Under the pieces are notes generated by a model that was given only the letters and a program-made list of their open reading frames with translations, ran no database searches and had not been told where the DNA came from. A DNA stretch of 64,000 nt, from contig CBDEUB010000002.1 of assembly GCA_965243145.1 (NCBI GenBank), forward strand, positions 310,001 through 374,000, written 5' to 3'. Both the position numbers and the translations under genes were made by a program. This DNA comes from CBDBLK01 sp965243145. GTDB lineage: Bacteria > Bdellovibrionota > Bacteriovoracia > Bacteriovoracales > Bacteriovoracaceae. Of the stretch, positions 32,711-42,111 are shown in pieces (position 1 is the first letter of the stretch; every line of letters begins with the position of its first letter).

Positions 32711-33967
32711 TCAAGAATCCAGGTAGGCCGCCCGGTTTAATTGCTTTTCACTTTTGGCCACCACCAGGGAAATCGCCACATCACCTAAAACATTGACCGA
32801 AGTTCTGGCCATGTCGAGGATGCGATCAATCCCCAGAATCAGGCCGATGCCCTCGATGGGAAGGCCCACTTGCCGCAGCACCATGGCCAAAGTGATCAGT
32901 GCTGCGCCGGGAGCGGTGGCGGTACCCACCGCTGCCAAGGTAGCAACCAACACCACCGAGGCCAGTTGCGCCAGCGAGAGTTCCACGCCGTAGACCTGGG
33001 CAATAAACACGGTGGCCACCCCTTGCATGATCGCCGAGCCGTCCATGTGCACCGTGGCCCCCAGGGGAATGGTAAACGAACTGACACTGTGGCCGACTCC
33101 CATTTTGTTTTCCACGGTGTCGAGAGTCACCGGCAGAGTGACCCCGCTGCTGGCGGTGCTAAAGGCCAGGGACAGAAAATCCCGCGACTTCTTAAAAAAG
33201 GCCAAAAGGGGCAGGCCCACCGCCAGTTTGACCAGCGGGCAATACACCAGAGCGACATGCACCACCAAGGCCAAAAGCAGGCAAAAGGAATACTTCCCCA
33301 GAGTCAGCATAAAGGCCAGGCCCTGCTCGGAAAACACTTTGGCGGTCAGACAAAACACCCCGTAGGGGGCGATTTGCATAACCAGCACCATCATCTTGAT
33401 GACGATTTGGTTGCAGTCTTGAACAAAACGCAAAACCCTCTCTCCTGCTGCTCCGCTCAAAGGCAGCGAAATGCCCAGGAGAAAGGCCATGACGATAAGT
33501 TGCAGCGTCTTGCCCTCCAGCATGGCACTCAAGGGATTGGAGGGAACCATGCCAATCAGGGTTTCACTGACGGTGGGGGGTTGGCGGGGGGTGAAGTTAC
33601 TGGCCGCCTCCAATTCCACCCCCACTCCGGGGGCCACCAACGAGGCCAGAGTGACGGCGATGGACACTGCAATGGCAGTGGCCAACAAGTACAGGCCCAG
33701 GGTTTTGCCCCCCATGCGGCCCAAAGTTTTGACATCGTTGAGGGAGGCAATGCCGCAGGTGAGCGAAACCAGGATTAGGGGAACCACCAGCAGTTTGAGG
33801 AAGGCGACAAAAATCTGGCCTCCCACCATAAAAAGCTCTTCGGCCCAAGAATCTTGCAGCAGGCCCTCGGCCTTGGCCCCATAAAAGGCCAACCCCAGGG
33901 CAATGCCGGCGGCCATGCCCACCAAAATTTTGAGTGTCAGGGATTTTGAACTCAAACTACCAGACAC
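32711..33967 (-). CDS. Dicarboxylate/amino-acid:cation symporter
   Basis: A 418-residue inner-membrane transporter of the SDF family (glutamate/C4-dicarboxylate symporters such as GltP and DctA). About eight membrane helices, the serine-rich hairpin AFSTASSGVTLPVTLD, the substrate motif FTIPLGATVHMDGSAIM and GTATAPGAALITLAMVLRQ are all present. It takes up acidic amino acids or C4-dicarboxylates with Na+ or H+. Specificity cannot be told from the sequence. Divergent from the aminotransferase gene; the 3' end is close to repeat copy 3. Confidence 0.9.
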   Translation of the reverse strand: MSGSLSSKSLTLKILVGMAAGIALGLAFYGAKAEGLLQDSWAEELFMVGGQIFVAFLKLLVVPLILVSLTCGIASLNDVKTLGRMGGKTLGLYLLATAIAVSIAVTLASLVAPGVGVELEAASNFTPRQPPTVSETLIGMVPSNPLSAMLEGKTLQLIVMAFLLGISLPLSGAAGERVLRFVQDCNQIVIKMMVLVMQIAPYGVFCLTAKVFSEQGLAFMLTLGKYSFCLLLALVVHVALVYCPLVKLAVGLPLLAFFKKSRDFLSLAFSTASSGVTLPVTLDTVENKMGVGHSVSSFTIPLGATVHMDGSAIMQGVATVFIAQVYGVELSLAQLASVVLVATLAAVGTATAPGAALITLAMVLRQVGLPIEGIGLILGIDRILDMARTSVNVLGDVAISLVVAKSEKQLNRAAYLDS

Positions 33968-34020
33968 AACTCCTCCCCAGACCTTTTTGTTTAAGGCAAT
34001 TTAAGCTAGTCTTAATTACA

Positions 34021-35304
34021 ATGGATTCCGCCAAAATACAACTGGCCCCCCAAGTGCTGGATTTAAAAGAGTCGGCGACTTTGGCGATCAACCAAAAAGC
34101 GCTGCAAAAACGCCGTCGAGGGGAAAGTGTCTGCCACCTGGGCTTTGGCCAATCCCCCTTTCCGGTTCACCCGCGCCTTGCTGAATCATTGCGTCAAAAC
34201 GCCCAACGCAAGGAATACCTCCCCTCCCAGGGGTTGCCTCCCCTGCGGGAGGCCCTGGCCGCATACCTCTCCTCCCTGGGGCCAAACTTTGGGCCAGAGC
34301 AAATTTTGATCGGCCCCGGCAGCAAAGAACTGATCTTCGACTTTTTGCTGTTGGTTGATGGCCCGGTCTTCATCCCCGCCCCCAGTTGGGTCAGCTACGC
34401 CCCCCAGGCCCAGGCCCTGGGGAAAACCGTTCACACCGTCCAAACACTCAAGGCCAACGACTACAAACTCACCCCCAGCGATATTGAAGAGGCCTGCCTC
34501 TCCCACTCTTCCTCGCAGCAAAAAATTGTGATCCTCAACTCCCCCTCCAACCCCACCGGCGTGGCCTACAGCAAAGAAGAAATCGAGGCATTAGTGCCGA
34601 TTTTCCGCCGGCACAACTTTGTGGTTCTCTCCGACGAAATCTACCGGGAGATCACTTTCGGCGACTCCCCTCCCGAGAGCTTCGCCAGCTTTTACCCCGA
34701 GGCCACTTTTGTCACCGGCGGACTGAGCAAATACTTTTCCGCCGGGGGTTACCGCTTGGGGTTTATCGCCCTCCCCCAAAGCACCCCGCTGCAAAAGGCC
34801 TTCACCACCCTGGCCAGTGAGACTTTCAGTGCGGTGGCCACACCCATCCAGTACGCCGCTTTAGAGGCCTTTCAAGGCCACCCCGAAGTCAAGGCCTACA
34901 ACCAAAAGTGCAATGACATTCACCGGGCGTGCGGCCTGTATGTGTGGAGGGGCCTGACCGATCTGGGCCTTAACTGCCCACGCCCTGACGGGGCCTTCTA
35001 TCTCTTTCCCGACTTGGAAAACTTTAAGGGGCCGATTCGGGAGAGCGGCATCCAAGACGCCCCCCAACTGTGCCGCGCGCTCCTGGAAAAGCACCACTTG
35101 GCGGTGCTGCCCGGAACCGATTTCTACGCCCCGGCGGAGGCCCTCGTCTTTCGCGTGGCCCATGTCGACTACGACGGAGAAGCGGTGCTGGCGGCAGCGC
35201 AGAAAGCATCGGCAGAACTGGGTGATCACTTTGTTGAAACCTACTGCCCCAATCTGATCCGCTCCCTACAATCCTTTAAGGCCTTTATTGACTCTCTTGG
35301 GTAG
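34021..35304 (+). CDS. Class I/II pyridoxal-phosphate aminotransferase
   Basis: A 427-residue cytoplasmic aminotransferase of fold type I. Landmarks are QGLPPLREALAAYL, NSPSNPTGVAYSKEE, VLSDEIYREITF and the PLP lysine in TGGLSKYFSAGGYRLGF. It most resembles aspartate/aromatic aminotransferases; the substrate is not decided by sequence. ATG at 34021 has no ribosome binding site and is close to an AT-rich stretch (AGTCTTAATTACA), so a leaderless message is possible. The 3' end overlaps 39 bases of the convergent gene. Confidence 0.88.
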   Translation: MDSAKIQLAPQVLDLKESATLAINQKALQKRRRGESVCHLGFGQSPFPVHPRLAESLRQNAQRKEYLPSQGLPPLREALAAYLSSLGPNFGPEQILIGPGSKELIFDFLLLVDGPVFIPAPSWVSYAPQAQALGKTVHTVQTLKANDYKLTPSDIEEACLSHSSSQQKIVILNSPSNPTGVAYSKEEIEALVPIFRRHNFVVLSDEIYREITFGDSPPESFASFYPEATFVTGGLSKYFSAGGYRLGFIALPQSTPLQKAFTTLASETFSAVATPIQYAALEAFQGHPEVKAYNQKCNDIHRACGLYVWRGLTDLGLNCPRPDGAFYLFPDLENFKGPIRESGIQDAPQLCRALLEKHHLAVLPGTDFYAPAEALVFRVAHVDYDGEAVLAAAQKASAELGDHFVETYCPNLIRSLQSFKAFIDSLG

Positions 35305-35898
35305 CATTAGAGGGACAACTGGGATGGGAAGCTGCCATGCCCCAATGAATTTCCCCAATATAAGAGCGGCCAGGCCAGGCAAAAACCCTACGGATGAACG
35401 CCACGCTATATCCGCACCAAACCACCCTTCGAGGCCTGAAAGCACCATGAAAAGGAAACTGCTGTGGTGAGGCCTGTCGATAAAACAAAGGTAGACAAAA
35501 TCAATGCCTGCCACACCAAATCCCATAGCGTGCAGTGCCTTGTTTGGGGAGGGTATCCCCGCAATGGCCACTTCTTCAGAGTCGAGCACCACACCGGCGT
35601 AGAGAGCATCCCTTTCGTCACACTCGGGAAGGGCGTTGATTTCATCCAGGGCGCGCTCAGTTTGGGGATTGGCCAGGGTAAAGTCGCCGAAGCGATCGGA
35701 TGACAAAAATTCACCGTGTTCCCCCGCTATTTTGCAACGGGCCTCCCTGTTTTCATCGATCAGAACTGCCGCCATTGCTTCCCCTTGGCCAGGGGAAGGC
35801 AAAACTTCTCCACGACTGTTGGCCAAGTTGGTATAGGCAAAAGCAATGGGTGTCCAAATCGCCAAAAATGCACAAATCGTCTTTTTCAAGCAGTTCAT
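35266..35898 (-). CDS. Exported membrane protein of unknown function
   Basis: A 210-residue protein starting at ATG 35898 (AAAGGAAG site) with a signal peptide MNCLKKTICAFLAIW...AFA. The central part is acidic and soluble (ERALDEINALPECDERD) and the last ~70 residues contain hydrophobic segments (FLFMVLSGLEGWFGADIAW, LPGLAALILGKFIGAW). The leader resembles that of the unrelated exported protein at 9352 (MNVLKKTICVFWIF). No family recognised. The end overlaps the aminotransferase gene antisense. Confidence 0.5.
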   Translation of the reverse strand: MNCLKKTICAFLAIWTPIAFAYTNLANSRGEVLPSPGQGEAMAAVLIDENREARCKIAGEHGEFLSSDRFGDFTLANPQTERALDEINALPECDERDALYAGVVLDSEEVAIAGIPSPNKALHAMGFGVAGIDFVYLCFIDRPHHSSFLFMVLSGLEGWFGADIAWRSSVGFLPGLAALILGKFIGAWQLPIPVVPLMLPKRVNKGLKGL

Positions 35899-35924
35899 AA
35901 ACAACTTCCTTTATTACAGGTGAT

Positions 35925-37301
35925 TTAAGGCCATAGAGACCCGAATATGGTATATATCGTCATAATAAAACCGGCCATCCCGGCCCCGGCGGCACCGATC
36001 AACCCTGTACCCAAGACCATAACCCCTATGGTCGCCCTCTTAAATGCAACCGCCTCGCGGACAGTGGGCAGTTTTTCTCTCCACGCCGTATCTGGCCTAA
36101 GCTGTTTTAAGAGAGAAAAAATTTCCCGACTGTCAAAGGAAAGCCTCTCTGATGATTCACTCACAACTTGTGCAGCAACGGCAAAGAATCCTCTCTCAGA
36201 GGCGACTTTCAAGAGAGTGGCCGCAAAGTATGTGTAGAGAGAGGCCACATCATTTTTTCCCTCAAGATTTTTGCTGTAGGCATTAAGTTCTCCAAAAAAA
36301 GGCAGAAGAATGTCGGAAATTCCCTCCCGGCCGATTTTCTCCCGCAATCTCCACAATAGATTGGAGAAAATAGTGGACTTTGCGTGGTCGCTGAAATCGT
36401 CGTTCAGGCCTGCTAGCTGTTTGATGAATTGGATGCCGATGCCCTCCGACTCCATGGACTCAATATTGCGCATAGTAATATCGGGACTTCCCCTGACATG
36501 GGCCGAGAGAAAATCCGCCAACGCCTCTGATATAATATGGTTATGACGGTTGTCATTGACAAAGGAATCATCTTTAAAATTGTGCCTTAAAATGTTGTGC
36601 GTCCTCTCGTGCATAATGACCGCCGGACTTAAATCCTCCTTGGGCCTCGACCAAAAGGGAGTAAACTCTATAGGCATTCCCGCTCTTGTGCCGGAAGGAC
36701 TGGCAACAGGTATATAATGTGATACGGAACCTCCCCGAGGCCAAAAAGGTTTGTCGATCAGGAAAACTTTGACAAATTCGGGGATGCGAAGTCCCCACCC
36801 TTGCGCCTCCTCGTCAAAACGGTCGATCACTCTGGCCACCCGTTCGGCCAATTCCCGGGGCGTTCTACGCAGGCCAACGATATGAATATTCCCGCGGTTG
36901 AGAATGGTTCGGTGGGGGAACACATACCTGAAAACACTTGTGTCCTTAAAAAATTGCGCAATCCCCTGTGGTAGCGTCTGGCGGAAAAATTCCCTCGCCA
37001 TGCCCGTAGGCCTGGCCAAAAGGCCCCTGGAACTGCCCCTTTCCTCCAAAACACCACCTGTCAAATTCAGCAATTTACGCAATTGTTCATCACTCAAACT
37101 CTCGGGCCGTTGCTCCATAAAATCCTCTCCAAAGTGATTTTTGACCCTCTTTAAAAGAAGGCCCATCTCCTTTTCGGAAAGGCCCAGAGAAAACCGCTTT
37201 GGCCTTCCAAAAAGGCCCATTGCCATAGAGCGACATTCCATATCGGCGGGAAATATTGAGAGTGGAATCACGAAGGCCAATAGGCCTAAAAATAGAGGCA
37301 T
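35925..37301 (-). CDS. Membrane-anchored HExxH metalloprotease-like protein
   Basis: A 458-residue protein with an N-terminal hydrophobic leader (MPLFLGLLAFVIPLSIFPA) and a hydrophobic C-terminus (IGVMVLGTGLIGAAGAGMAGF). A zincin motif MHERTHNILRHNF (first His near residue 231) is followed by ISEALADFLSAHV, whose Glu could be the third ligand. ATG at 37301 has a GGAGG site and is preferred; 37349 would add 16 residues. The protein family is not recognised. It lies just upstream of the unknown gene at 35266 on the same strand, perhaps co-transcribed. Confidence 0.6.
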   Translation of the reverse strand: MPLFLGLLAFVIPLSIFPADMECRSMAMGLFGRPKRFSLGLSEKEMGLLLKRVKNHFGEDFMEQRPESLSDEQLRKLLNLTGGVLEERGSSRGLLARPTGMAREFFRQTLPQGIAQFFKDTSVFRYVFPHRTILNRGNIHIVGLRRTPRELAERVARVIDRFDEEAQGWGLRIPEFVKVFLIDKPFWPRGGSVSHYIPVASPSGTRAGMPIEFTPFWSRPKEDLSPAVIMHERTHNILRHNFKDDSFVNDNRHNHIISEALADFLSAHVRGSPDITMRNIESMESEGIGIQFIKQLAGLNDDFSDHAKSTIFSNLLWRLREKIGREGISDILLPFFGELNAYSKNLEGKNDVASLYTYFAATLLKVASERGFFAVAAQVVSESSERLSFDSREIFSLLKQLRPDTAWREKLPTVREAVAFKRATIGVMVLGTGLIGAAGAGMAGFIMTIYTIFGSLWP

Positions 37302-37525
37302 GAGTGGCCAATCCTCCCAAGTTTTGATCCGAAACTGAAGGGGTAGCATGAATTGATTTAAAAAGTCAACTTCAAAAATGACTCAATTCATAAGAAGAGG
37401 CCTTGGCCCAATTTTCCGTCTATTTCGCAGTCGATCGAAAAAAAGTCTCGACTATTTCGACATGGACAATAAAAAAGTCGAAAAACTGATGGCCTTTCAA
37501 CAACAGACGCAGGCGAGTGGCCATT

Positions 37526-37948
37526 TTACGATTCTCTAAAAAACACCTTGGCCAAAGAACGGCAATCTTCAAACTCGCCGGGTTCCATGGTAAAAAATTT
37601 CCACAGATCATCACGCATCATCCGGTTGGCCACTCCTGCATTGAAAGAAGTATCCACGAGTCGCGCATTAAATTCCAATTCCTCTAGGCGCACCAAGGCG
37701 GCCGCAGGGTTTTTTTTCAACATCTCTCTCATGGCCTTTTTGGAAAGTCCTCGGCCTTGCAAAAAAATGGCCACGGCATCAAATTCTTGCATATCTATTG
37801 AATCTATGGCCCGGAGGTCGTCGAGCATCATGTGGTTCACCACTTCTCTGGCCTCATCATCACTGCCAAAAAAAGTATCCAAGTGCTGAGCGCGCACCTC
37901 CAACGATTCTTTGCGTACCGAGGCCAATGCGGGGCCTTTTTTCAGCAT
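37526..37948 (-). CDS. Two-repeat helical protein, probably N-terminally truncated
   Basis: A 140-residue protein of two ~70-residue helical repeats, each with EMLKK-P-A-VR-E-LE-A and a later M-DDL-M-EF. The first repeat begins before the ATG (GIPKDSIKEM in frame) but a stop codon interrupts just upstream, so the gene seems to have lost its start. Helical repeats of this type vaguely recall mTERF-like arrays; I would not assign a function. No ribosome binding site is visible. Confidence 0.4.
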   Translation of the reverse strand: MLKKGPALASVRKESLEVRAQHLDTFFGSDDEAREVVNHMMLDDLRAIDSIDMQEFDAVAIFLQGRGLSKKAMREMLKKNPAAALVRLEELEFNARLVDTSFNAGVANRMMRDDLWKFFTMEPGEFEDCRSLAKVFFRES

Positions 37949-38056
37949 TTCTTTGATGCTGTCTTTGGGGATTCCTCTCCTTTTTTGTCAATACCAACGG
38001 ACGCACGGGGCCTTAGCACCCCATAGGCCAATTAACTCGCCATGTCTATACTGCCG

Positions 38057-38815
38057 TTAAAATTCCAGGGCGTGCACCCGAAAGCGCCCCACGAACTCCC
38101 GGGGCAAGTTCTCGCCCTTGGGCAAGAAAAAATGCAACTCCTGCTCCTTCTTGAAAAAGGCAGAGAAGTTCAGAGAATCGTAACTCAAAAGCTCTCGCTC
38201 CCGGGAATAGGGATTAAATAGCTCAAAAGTGGCCAGGCGAATGTCGGCCTGGCCCAGGCCCAATTGTTGCAAGTCGTCACGCACCTGCCGGTAGGGATGG
38301 CACAGGGACACCAAAACGGGGTGGCCCCGCTGCATGGAAGGCCGACTCACAATTTCGCGCAAGCGCGCCTTTCCCCCTTCCCGCCGCCACAGGGGATCAA
38401 TCCAAATCAGGTGCACCCGCCGGTGCTCGGGGGGATTGAACAGATAGACTCCCGCCAGGACTTGATCACTGGCGCGAAAAAAGATTTCCTCTTCACCTTT
38501 GAGGGAAACCGTTTGCTGGCGCTGGCCCAATTCCACATTAAACGAGAGTTGCCACTGATGGGCCTCCTGATAAGTCAAAAAAAAGGAACCCCTAAGCAGG
38601 GGCATGTGAAACATTTGCAGGGCCGACTGGCGCACACACTGTCCCGAAAAGGAGCGGTTGGCCCAGGCCGGACGGCGGGGAAGCAGGTAGCGGGTGATGC
38701 CGTGTCCGACAAAAAAACTCTCCACATTCCTGCGCTCCATGGAATCACGGTAGAAAAGGGAACAGGAGGCCAGAGACAAACCGACAAAAAACCGCAACCA
38801 AACCGACAAACTCAC
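38057..38815 (-). CDS. Lipoprotein of unknown function
   Basis: A 252-residue protein. The GTG at 38815 overlaps the stop of the upstream FAD-protein gene (GTGA) and gives a good lipoprotein signal (SLSVWLRFFVGLSLASC), so it is preferred over ATG 38875. The mature part mentions no known motif; it contains segments such as RRVHLIWIDPLWRREGGK and ends LPREFVGRFRVHALEF. Coupled translation with the FAD protein suggests a joint role. Confidence 0.5.
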   Translation of the reverse strand: MSLSVWLRFFVGLSLASCSLFYRDSMERRNVESFFVGHGITRYLLPRRPAWANRSFSGQCVRQSALQMFHMPLLRGSFFLTYQEAHQWQLSFNVELGQRQQTVSLKGEEEIFFRASDQVLAGVYLFNPPEHRRVHLIWIDPLWRREGGKARLREIVSRPSMQRGHPVLVSLCHPYRQVRDDLQQLGLGQADIRLATFELFNPYSRERELLSYDSLNFSAFFKKEQELHFFLPKGENLPREFVGRFRVHALEF

Positions 38816-40014
38816 ACCCTCGAAAAAAACTTCAACACATCCTCTTTCACCCATTGTAACTGATGCAGGCCCCATTTTAAGCTATAAAATCCCCCCTTCT
38901 CTCCCAAGCGGTAAAATCCCAGCTCCCCTTGGCCCAGGCCAGAGAAGACGGGGTTTGTCTCCCGGCACCCGTTGGCGGCGATGGCCCAATCCACCTGGAC
39001 AGTGGCCAACTTTGGCCCCCGCTTTCTGCGCCAATCTTCGGTTTCACAGGTGATAAAGAGGCCCTCGCGGTCTTCCAGGCGATCCACGGCGGTCACCGAA
39101 TAACCCCACAAAACTTCCAGGCGGGGAAGCGGCGAGGAGGGCCGAGGAATTTTGGCGCGCTCATAGTCGGGCAACTCTCTCCAAGCGCGCAAACTTTCTT
39201 CCCAATGCTCTGCCTGTTTGTCCTGTTGCTCTTTTTGGCCCTTTAAAAACTCCTCCACTCGGGCCACTCGCGCCGGCATGGCCTGGCCCAGTTTCTCAAA
39301 GGGCCTGAGTTCGGGAGTGACTAATATGACGGTACTCTCGGTTTTGGCCAGGGCGAGCAAAAGGTGGGCGGCCCACGCCCCGGAACCCGCGACTGCCACT
39401 CTTTTGGCCCGGGCAATCTCTGGCCAGTGTTGTTGCAAGGCCCTTTGGCCATAGGCAATTGGCCCGCCTTTCGCCGCTCTCTCTTCCCCTAGCGCCCACA
39501 CGCCCGAGGCCCCCAGGGGATAAAAGCGATCCTGTGGCCCCGTGGCATCCACCACCAAATCAAAATCCCGGCAATCCTCCCCCTCCAACTGGGGCCGTTG
39601 ATAGGCCACCCGAAAAAGGTCGAGCAAACGGGTGTGCCCCGGGATGGATTCCTCCGGCGCTAAAAGGCGTTTGTGTACCCGCTTGGCGGCGAAAGGTTTG
39701 ACCGATTCTTCCAATTCCACCGCCCTTTGCAGGGGAAACAAATACTCCCGGGCGTACTGGGCCAGGTTGGGGGTTTCCCCTTCCTTGAAGGAAAGTCCCG
39801 CCAACTCGCGCCCCGCCTTGCTGGTGACCTCTTCCCAGGGGCCATCACAGGCCTGGCCGCCCCACTCGGCCCAATTGGCCAAAAATTCAAATCCCCGAGA
39901 GGTGCCCCGCTCCCTGGCCTTACCGGCAAAAAGGCAAACCTCGGCATCCAGCTCCCGAAAGGCGAGCAGGGCCTCAAACCCCAGGGGGCCACCTCCGATA
40001 ATGGCCACTTTCAT
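38812..40014 (-). CDS. FAD/NAD(P)-binding oxidoreductase-like protein
   Basis: A 400-residue cytoplasmic flavoprotein-like sequence. An N-terminal Rossmann fingerprint (KVAIIGGGPLGFEALLAF) binds FAD, VVDATGPQDRFYPLG lies in the middle and a second nucleotide loop (RVAVAGSGAWAAHLLLAL, about residues 205-222) probably binds NAD(P)H. This two-fold layout is seen in flavin monooxygenases and FAD-dependent oxidoreductases. A charged helix with KGQKEQQDKQAEHWEES is inserted after the second fold. Substrate unknown. First gene of the unit with the lipoprotein downstream. Confidence 0.65.
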   Translation of the reverse strand: MKVAIIGGGPLGFEALLAFRELDAEVCLFAGKARERGTSRGFEFLANWAEWGGQACDGPWEEVTSKAGRELAGLSFKEGETPNLAQYAREYLFPLQRAVELEESVKPFAAKRVHKRLLAPEESIPGHTRLLDLFRVAYQRPQLEGEDCRDFDLVVDATGPQDRFYPLGASGVWALGEERAAKGGPIAYGQRALQQHWPEIARAKRVAVAGSGAWAAHLLLALAKTESTVILVTPELRPFEKLGQAMPARVARVEEFLKGQKEQQDKQAEHWEESLRAWRELPDYERAKIPRPSSPLPRLEVLWGYSVTAVDRLEDREGLFITCETEDWRRKRGPKLATVQVDWAIAANGCRETNPVFSGLGQGELGFYRLGEKGGFYSLKWGLHQLQWVKEDVLKFFSRV

Positions 40015-40110
40015 GTTGGGGCCTTCATCTTCCTATCTCTATTCATGGCCCCGTACTTTACCTGCACCATCGTTGGAAGGTAAGGGGCCTTGGAGACCTT
40101 AGAAGCTGTC

Positions 40111-40578
40111 TTAGAGATACCAAACTTTTCTGCTGCCCTGATCTTGAATACTGTGCTCGGCGTATTTGTCGAGAAAATCGATAAAGGCGGACATGGCCTC
40201 AAAACTCGATGTTGAAGTGTCAAATTCGCAGCCATACTGCATGTAGGTAGTTCCCTCGGGAGAGGTGTATTCACGGCCATACTTGACTTGCATCACCACC
40301 GGAATATAGGAATCCTGGGCAAAATACATGCGCAGAGTGACCTCGCTCCCGGCCGCCAAAACGCTCTGGCGATCGGAATTCCAATAAATTTGGAAGCGGC
40401 ATCCGCTGCGGGAAATGTCCACCAAAGAAACCGAGTGGGTAATTCCGTCTTTGGAAATTTCCTGTTGCGCCCCTAAAAAGTTGCTCAACACCAATCGTTC
40501 AAACTGGCGGCGCTTTTTGTCAATGCGTTTTTTACGGCCCGCTGAAAAATCGAGAACTTTGTTGCCGTCGTCGCTCAT
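40111..40578 (-). CDS. PilZ-domain protein
   Basis: A 155-residue cytoplasmic protein with a PilZ fold: RKKRIDKKRRQFER in the basic N-terminal region (the Arg-rich c-di-GMP motif is only partly matched), SLVDISRSGCRF for the D/NxSxxG motif and later barrel strands (GSEVTLRMYF, MQYGCEFD). It may bind c-di-GMP and control motility, surface or predatory behaviour as other PilZ proteins do. It stands alone. The next gene upstream (YceI) is on the same strand 66 bases away. Confidence 0.78.
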   Translation of the reverse strand: MSDDGNKVLDFSAGRKKRIDKKRRQFERLVLSNFLGAQQEISKDGITHSVSLVDISRSGCRFQIYWNSDRQSVLAAGSEVTLRMYFAQDSYIPVVMQVKYGREYTSPEGTTYMQYGCEFDTSTSSFEAMSAFIDFLDKYAEHSIQDQGSRKVWYL

Positions 40579-40644
40579 AAAACTCCCCTGTGGCCCTTTT
40601 CAAAAGGAAGGCCCACGGGGAACTTATCGGGCGGGTGAGAAATT

Positions 40645-41298
40645 TTATTGAGCGCTTTGGGAGTTTGCCCCTCCACTTCCCGAAGTTTGCCGGGTGGCCA
40701 CCAGGGCGACTTCCATAGTGACTTTGTCGTGAATGAGTTGATCCCCCAATTGCTTGAAAAAAGAACCCGACTTGTACTTGATGCCGTATTCAGCGCGGTT
40801 CCACTCCAGGCGGGCGCTGCCCTCAAAGGTATCCCCTGAGGGAGTCACTTTGGCCACAAAGGAAATTGGTTTGGAGACACCGCGAATGGCCAACATCCCT
40901 TGGACATCAAACGAACTGGCCTCCCCCGGGCGCGCCTTAACCTCCCGCATTTCCAGGGTGGCGGTGGGGTGCTTGTCCACGGCAAAAAAGTCGTCATTTT
41001 TCAGGTGATTCACCAATTTGGCGTTGGTTTCGGGGTCTTTAATGTCGTCCACGCTAATGGAAGTCATATCTATGGCCACGGTTCCCCCCGTCAACTGATT
41101 GCCGTTCAGGCGCATTTGCCCGCTTTTGACTTTCACTGTGCCCCAGTGCTTGCCAGTGACTTTGGTGCCCGTCCATTTGACCTGTCCCCTGGCCGGATCG
41201 AGGGTAAAAACCCGCTCCCCTTGCCCCTGGGCCAACAAACTGAAAGAACACAACATGGCCATTGGGCCACAATAAAATTGAATCACACGCTTTAGCAT
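40645..41298 (-). CDS. YceI-family exported lipid-binding protein
   Basis: A 217-residue protein with a signal peptide (FYCGPMAMLCSFSLLAQG) and a YceI lipocalin-like barrel: FTLDPARGQVKWTGTK, TVAIDMTSISVDDI, NDDFFAVDKHPTATLEM, VQGMLAIRGVSKPISF and a final KVTMEVALVA. YceI proteins bind polyisoprenoid or other lipids in the periplasm. The GGGAGGAAAAA site fixes ATG 41298. Divergent from the DUF374 gene. Confidence 0.9.
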   Translation of the reverse strand: MLKRVIQFYCGPMAMLCSFSLLAQGQGERVFTLDPARGQVKWTGTKVTGKHWGTVKVKSGQMRLNGNQLTGGTVAIDMTSISVDDIKDPETNAKLVNHLKNDDFFAVDKHPTATLEMREVKARPGEASSFDVQGMLAIRGVSKPISFVAKVTPSGDTFEGSARLEWNRAEYGIKYKSGSFFKQLGDQLIHDKVTMEVALVATRQTSGSGGANSQSAQ

Positions 41299-41318
41299 TT
41301 TTTCCTCCCGCGAGATCG

Positions 41319-41347
41319 TTACAAGTTTGGATTTAAGGTAGTATAAA
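41319..41347 (+). promoter_or_regulatory. Promoter of the DUF374 gene
   Basis: TTACAA at 41319-41324, 17-base spacer, TATAAA at 41342-41347, in the divergent spacer between the YceI and DUF374 genes. The start of the plus-strand gene is about 35 bases further. Confidence 0.6.
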
Positions 41348-41384
41348 GGCCCAAGTACCGTCAACCGGCAACCCCGAGGTTTTT

Positions 41385-42023
41385 TTGGCCAAAATGCCAG
41401 TTCGTTTGTTTTCCTGGGCCTTGCGCTGCCTGCTGCACTCCTACCGGGCGGTTGACCTCACTCCGGAACGCCGGCCAGGCCAGAATCAGGCCTCCCCCTC
41501 TTCCTACATTTATGCTATTTGGCATCAAAACCTGATCGCCACCCTGGCCACCGACTGGGGGCGCAGCTATTGCGTGATGAATAGCCACAGCCGGGACGGG
41601 GAATTGATGGCCACGGTCTGCCAATTCCTGGGACACCACTCGGTGCGCGGGAGCAGTCATCGGGGAGGGGCCAGCGCCCTTAAAGGCATGGTGCGCTTGG
41701 TGCGATCCGGTATTCCCGCCTGCATCACCGTGGATGGCCCCCGTGGCCCCCTCCACCAGGTGAAAAAGGGGGTTTTTGAACTCTCCTTGCTGACTGGTGC
41801 CCCGGTCATTCCCCTGCTCGCCGTCCCCGAAGACTACTGGTCTTTTCCCAAATCCTGGGATCAGTTCCGCATTCCTCGGCCATTTTCTCGCATCCGCGTT
41901 TGGCACGGAGAAGCATTAACAATTACGCGAGAGGATAAAGATGAGGGCTATGCTAGCGCGAAGCAAAATCTACGGCACCAACTCACTTCCGCGGAAGAAA
42001 AAATGGGGCCATCTCCCTTTTAG
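41385..42023 (+). CDS. DUF374-family lysophospholipid acyltransferase-like protein
   Basis: A 212-residue protein of the DUF374 group, related to PlsC/LpxL-type acyltransferases. Landmarks are IYAIWHQNLIATLATDWG (the WHQ replaces NHx4D), RGSSHRGGASALKGMVRLVRSG, TVDGPRGPLHQVKKGV and GAPVIPLLAV. Members are thought to modify lipid A or phospholipids; the reaction is not proven here. The start could be TTG 41385 (GAGG site at good distance) or ATG 41394. Upstream promoter at 41319. Confidence 0.82.
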   Translation: MAKMPVRLFSWALRCLLHSYRAVDLTPERRPGQNQASPSSYIYAIWHQNLIATLATDWGRSYCVMNSHSRDGELMATVCQFLGHHSVRGSSHRGGASALKGMVRLVRSGIPACITVDGPRGPLHQVKKGVFELSLLTGAPVIPLLAVPEDYWSFPKSWDQFRIPRPFSRIRVWHGEALTITREDKDEGYASAKQNLRHQLTSAEEKMGPSPF

Positions 42024-42111
42024 CATTGACCTTTCTAGCGCCCAAGGTTCAAAATTTTCCTTGAGGTCATCTCGACTCAAACTGTTTAACCCCAACCCAA
42101 GGAGAGAGATT

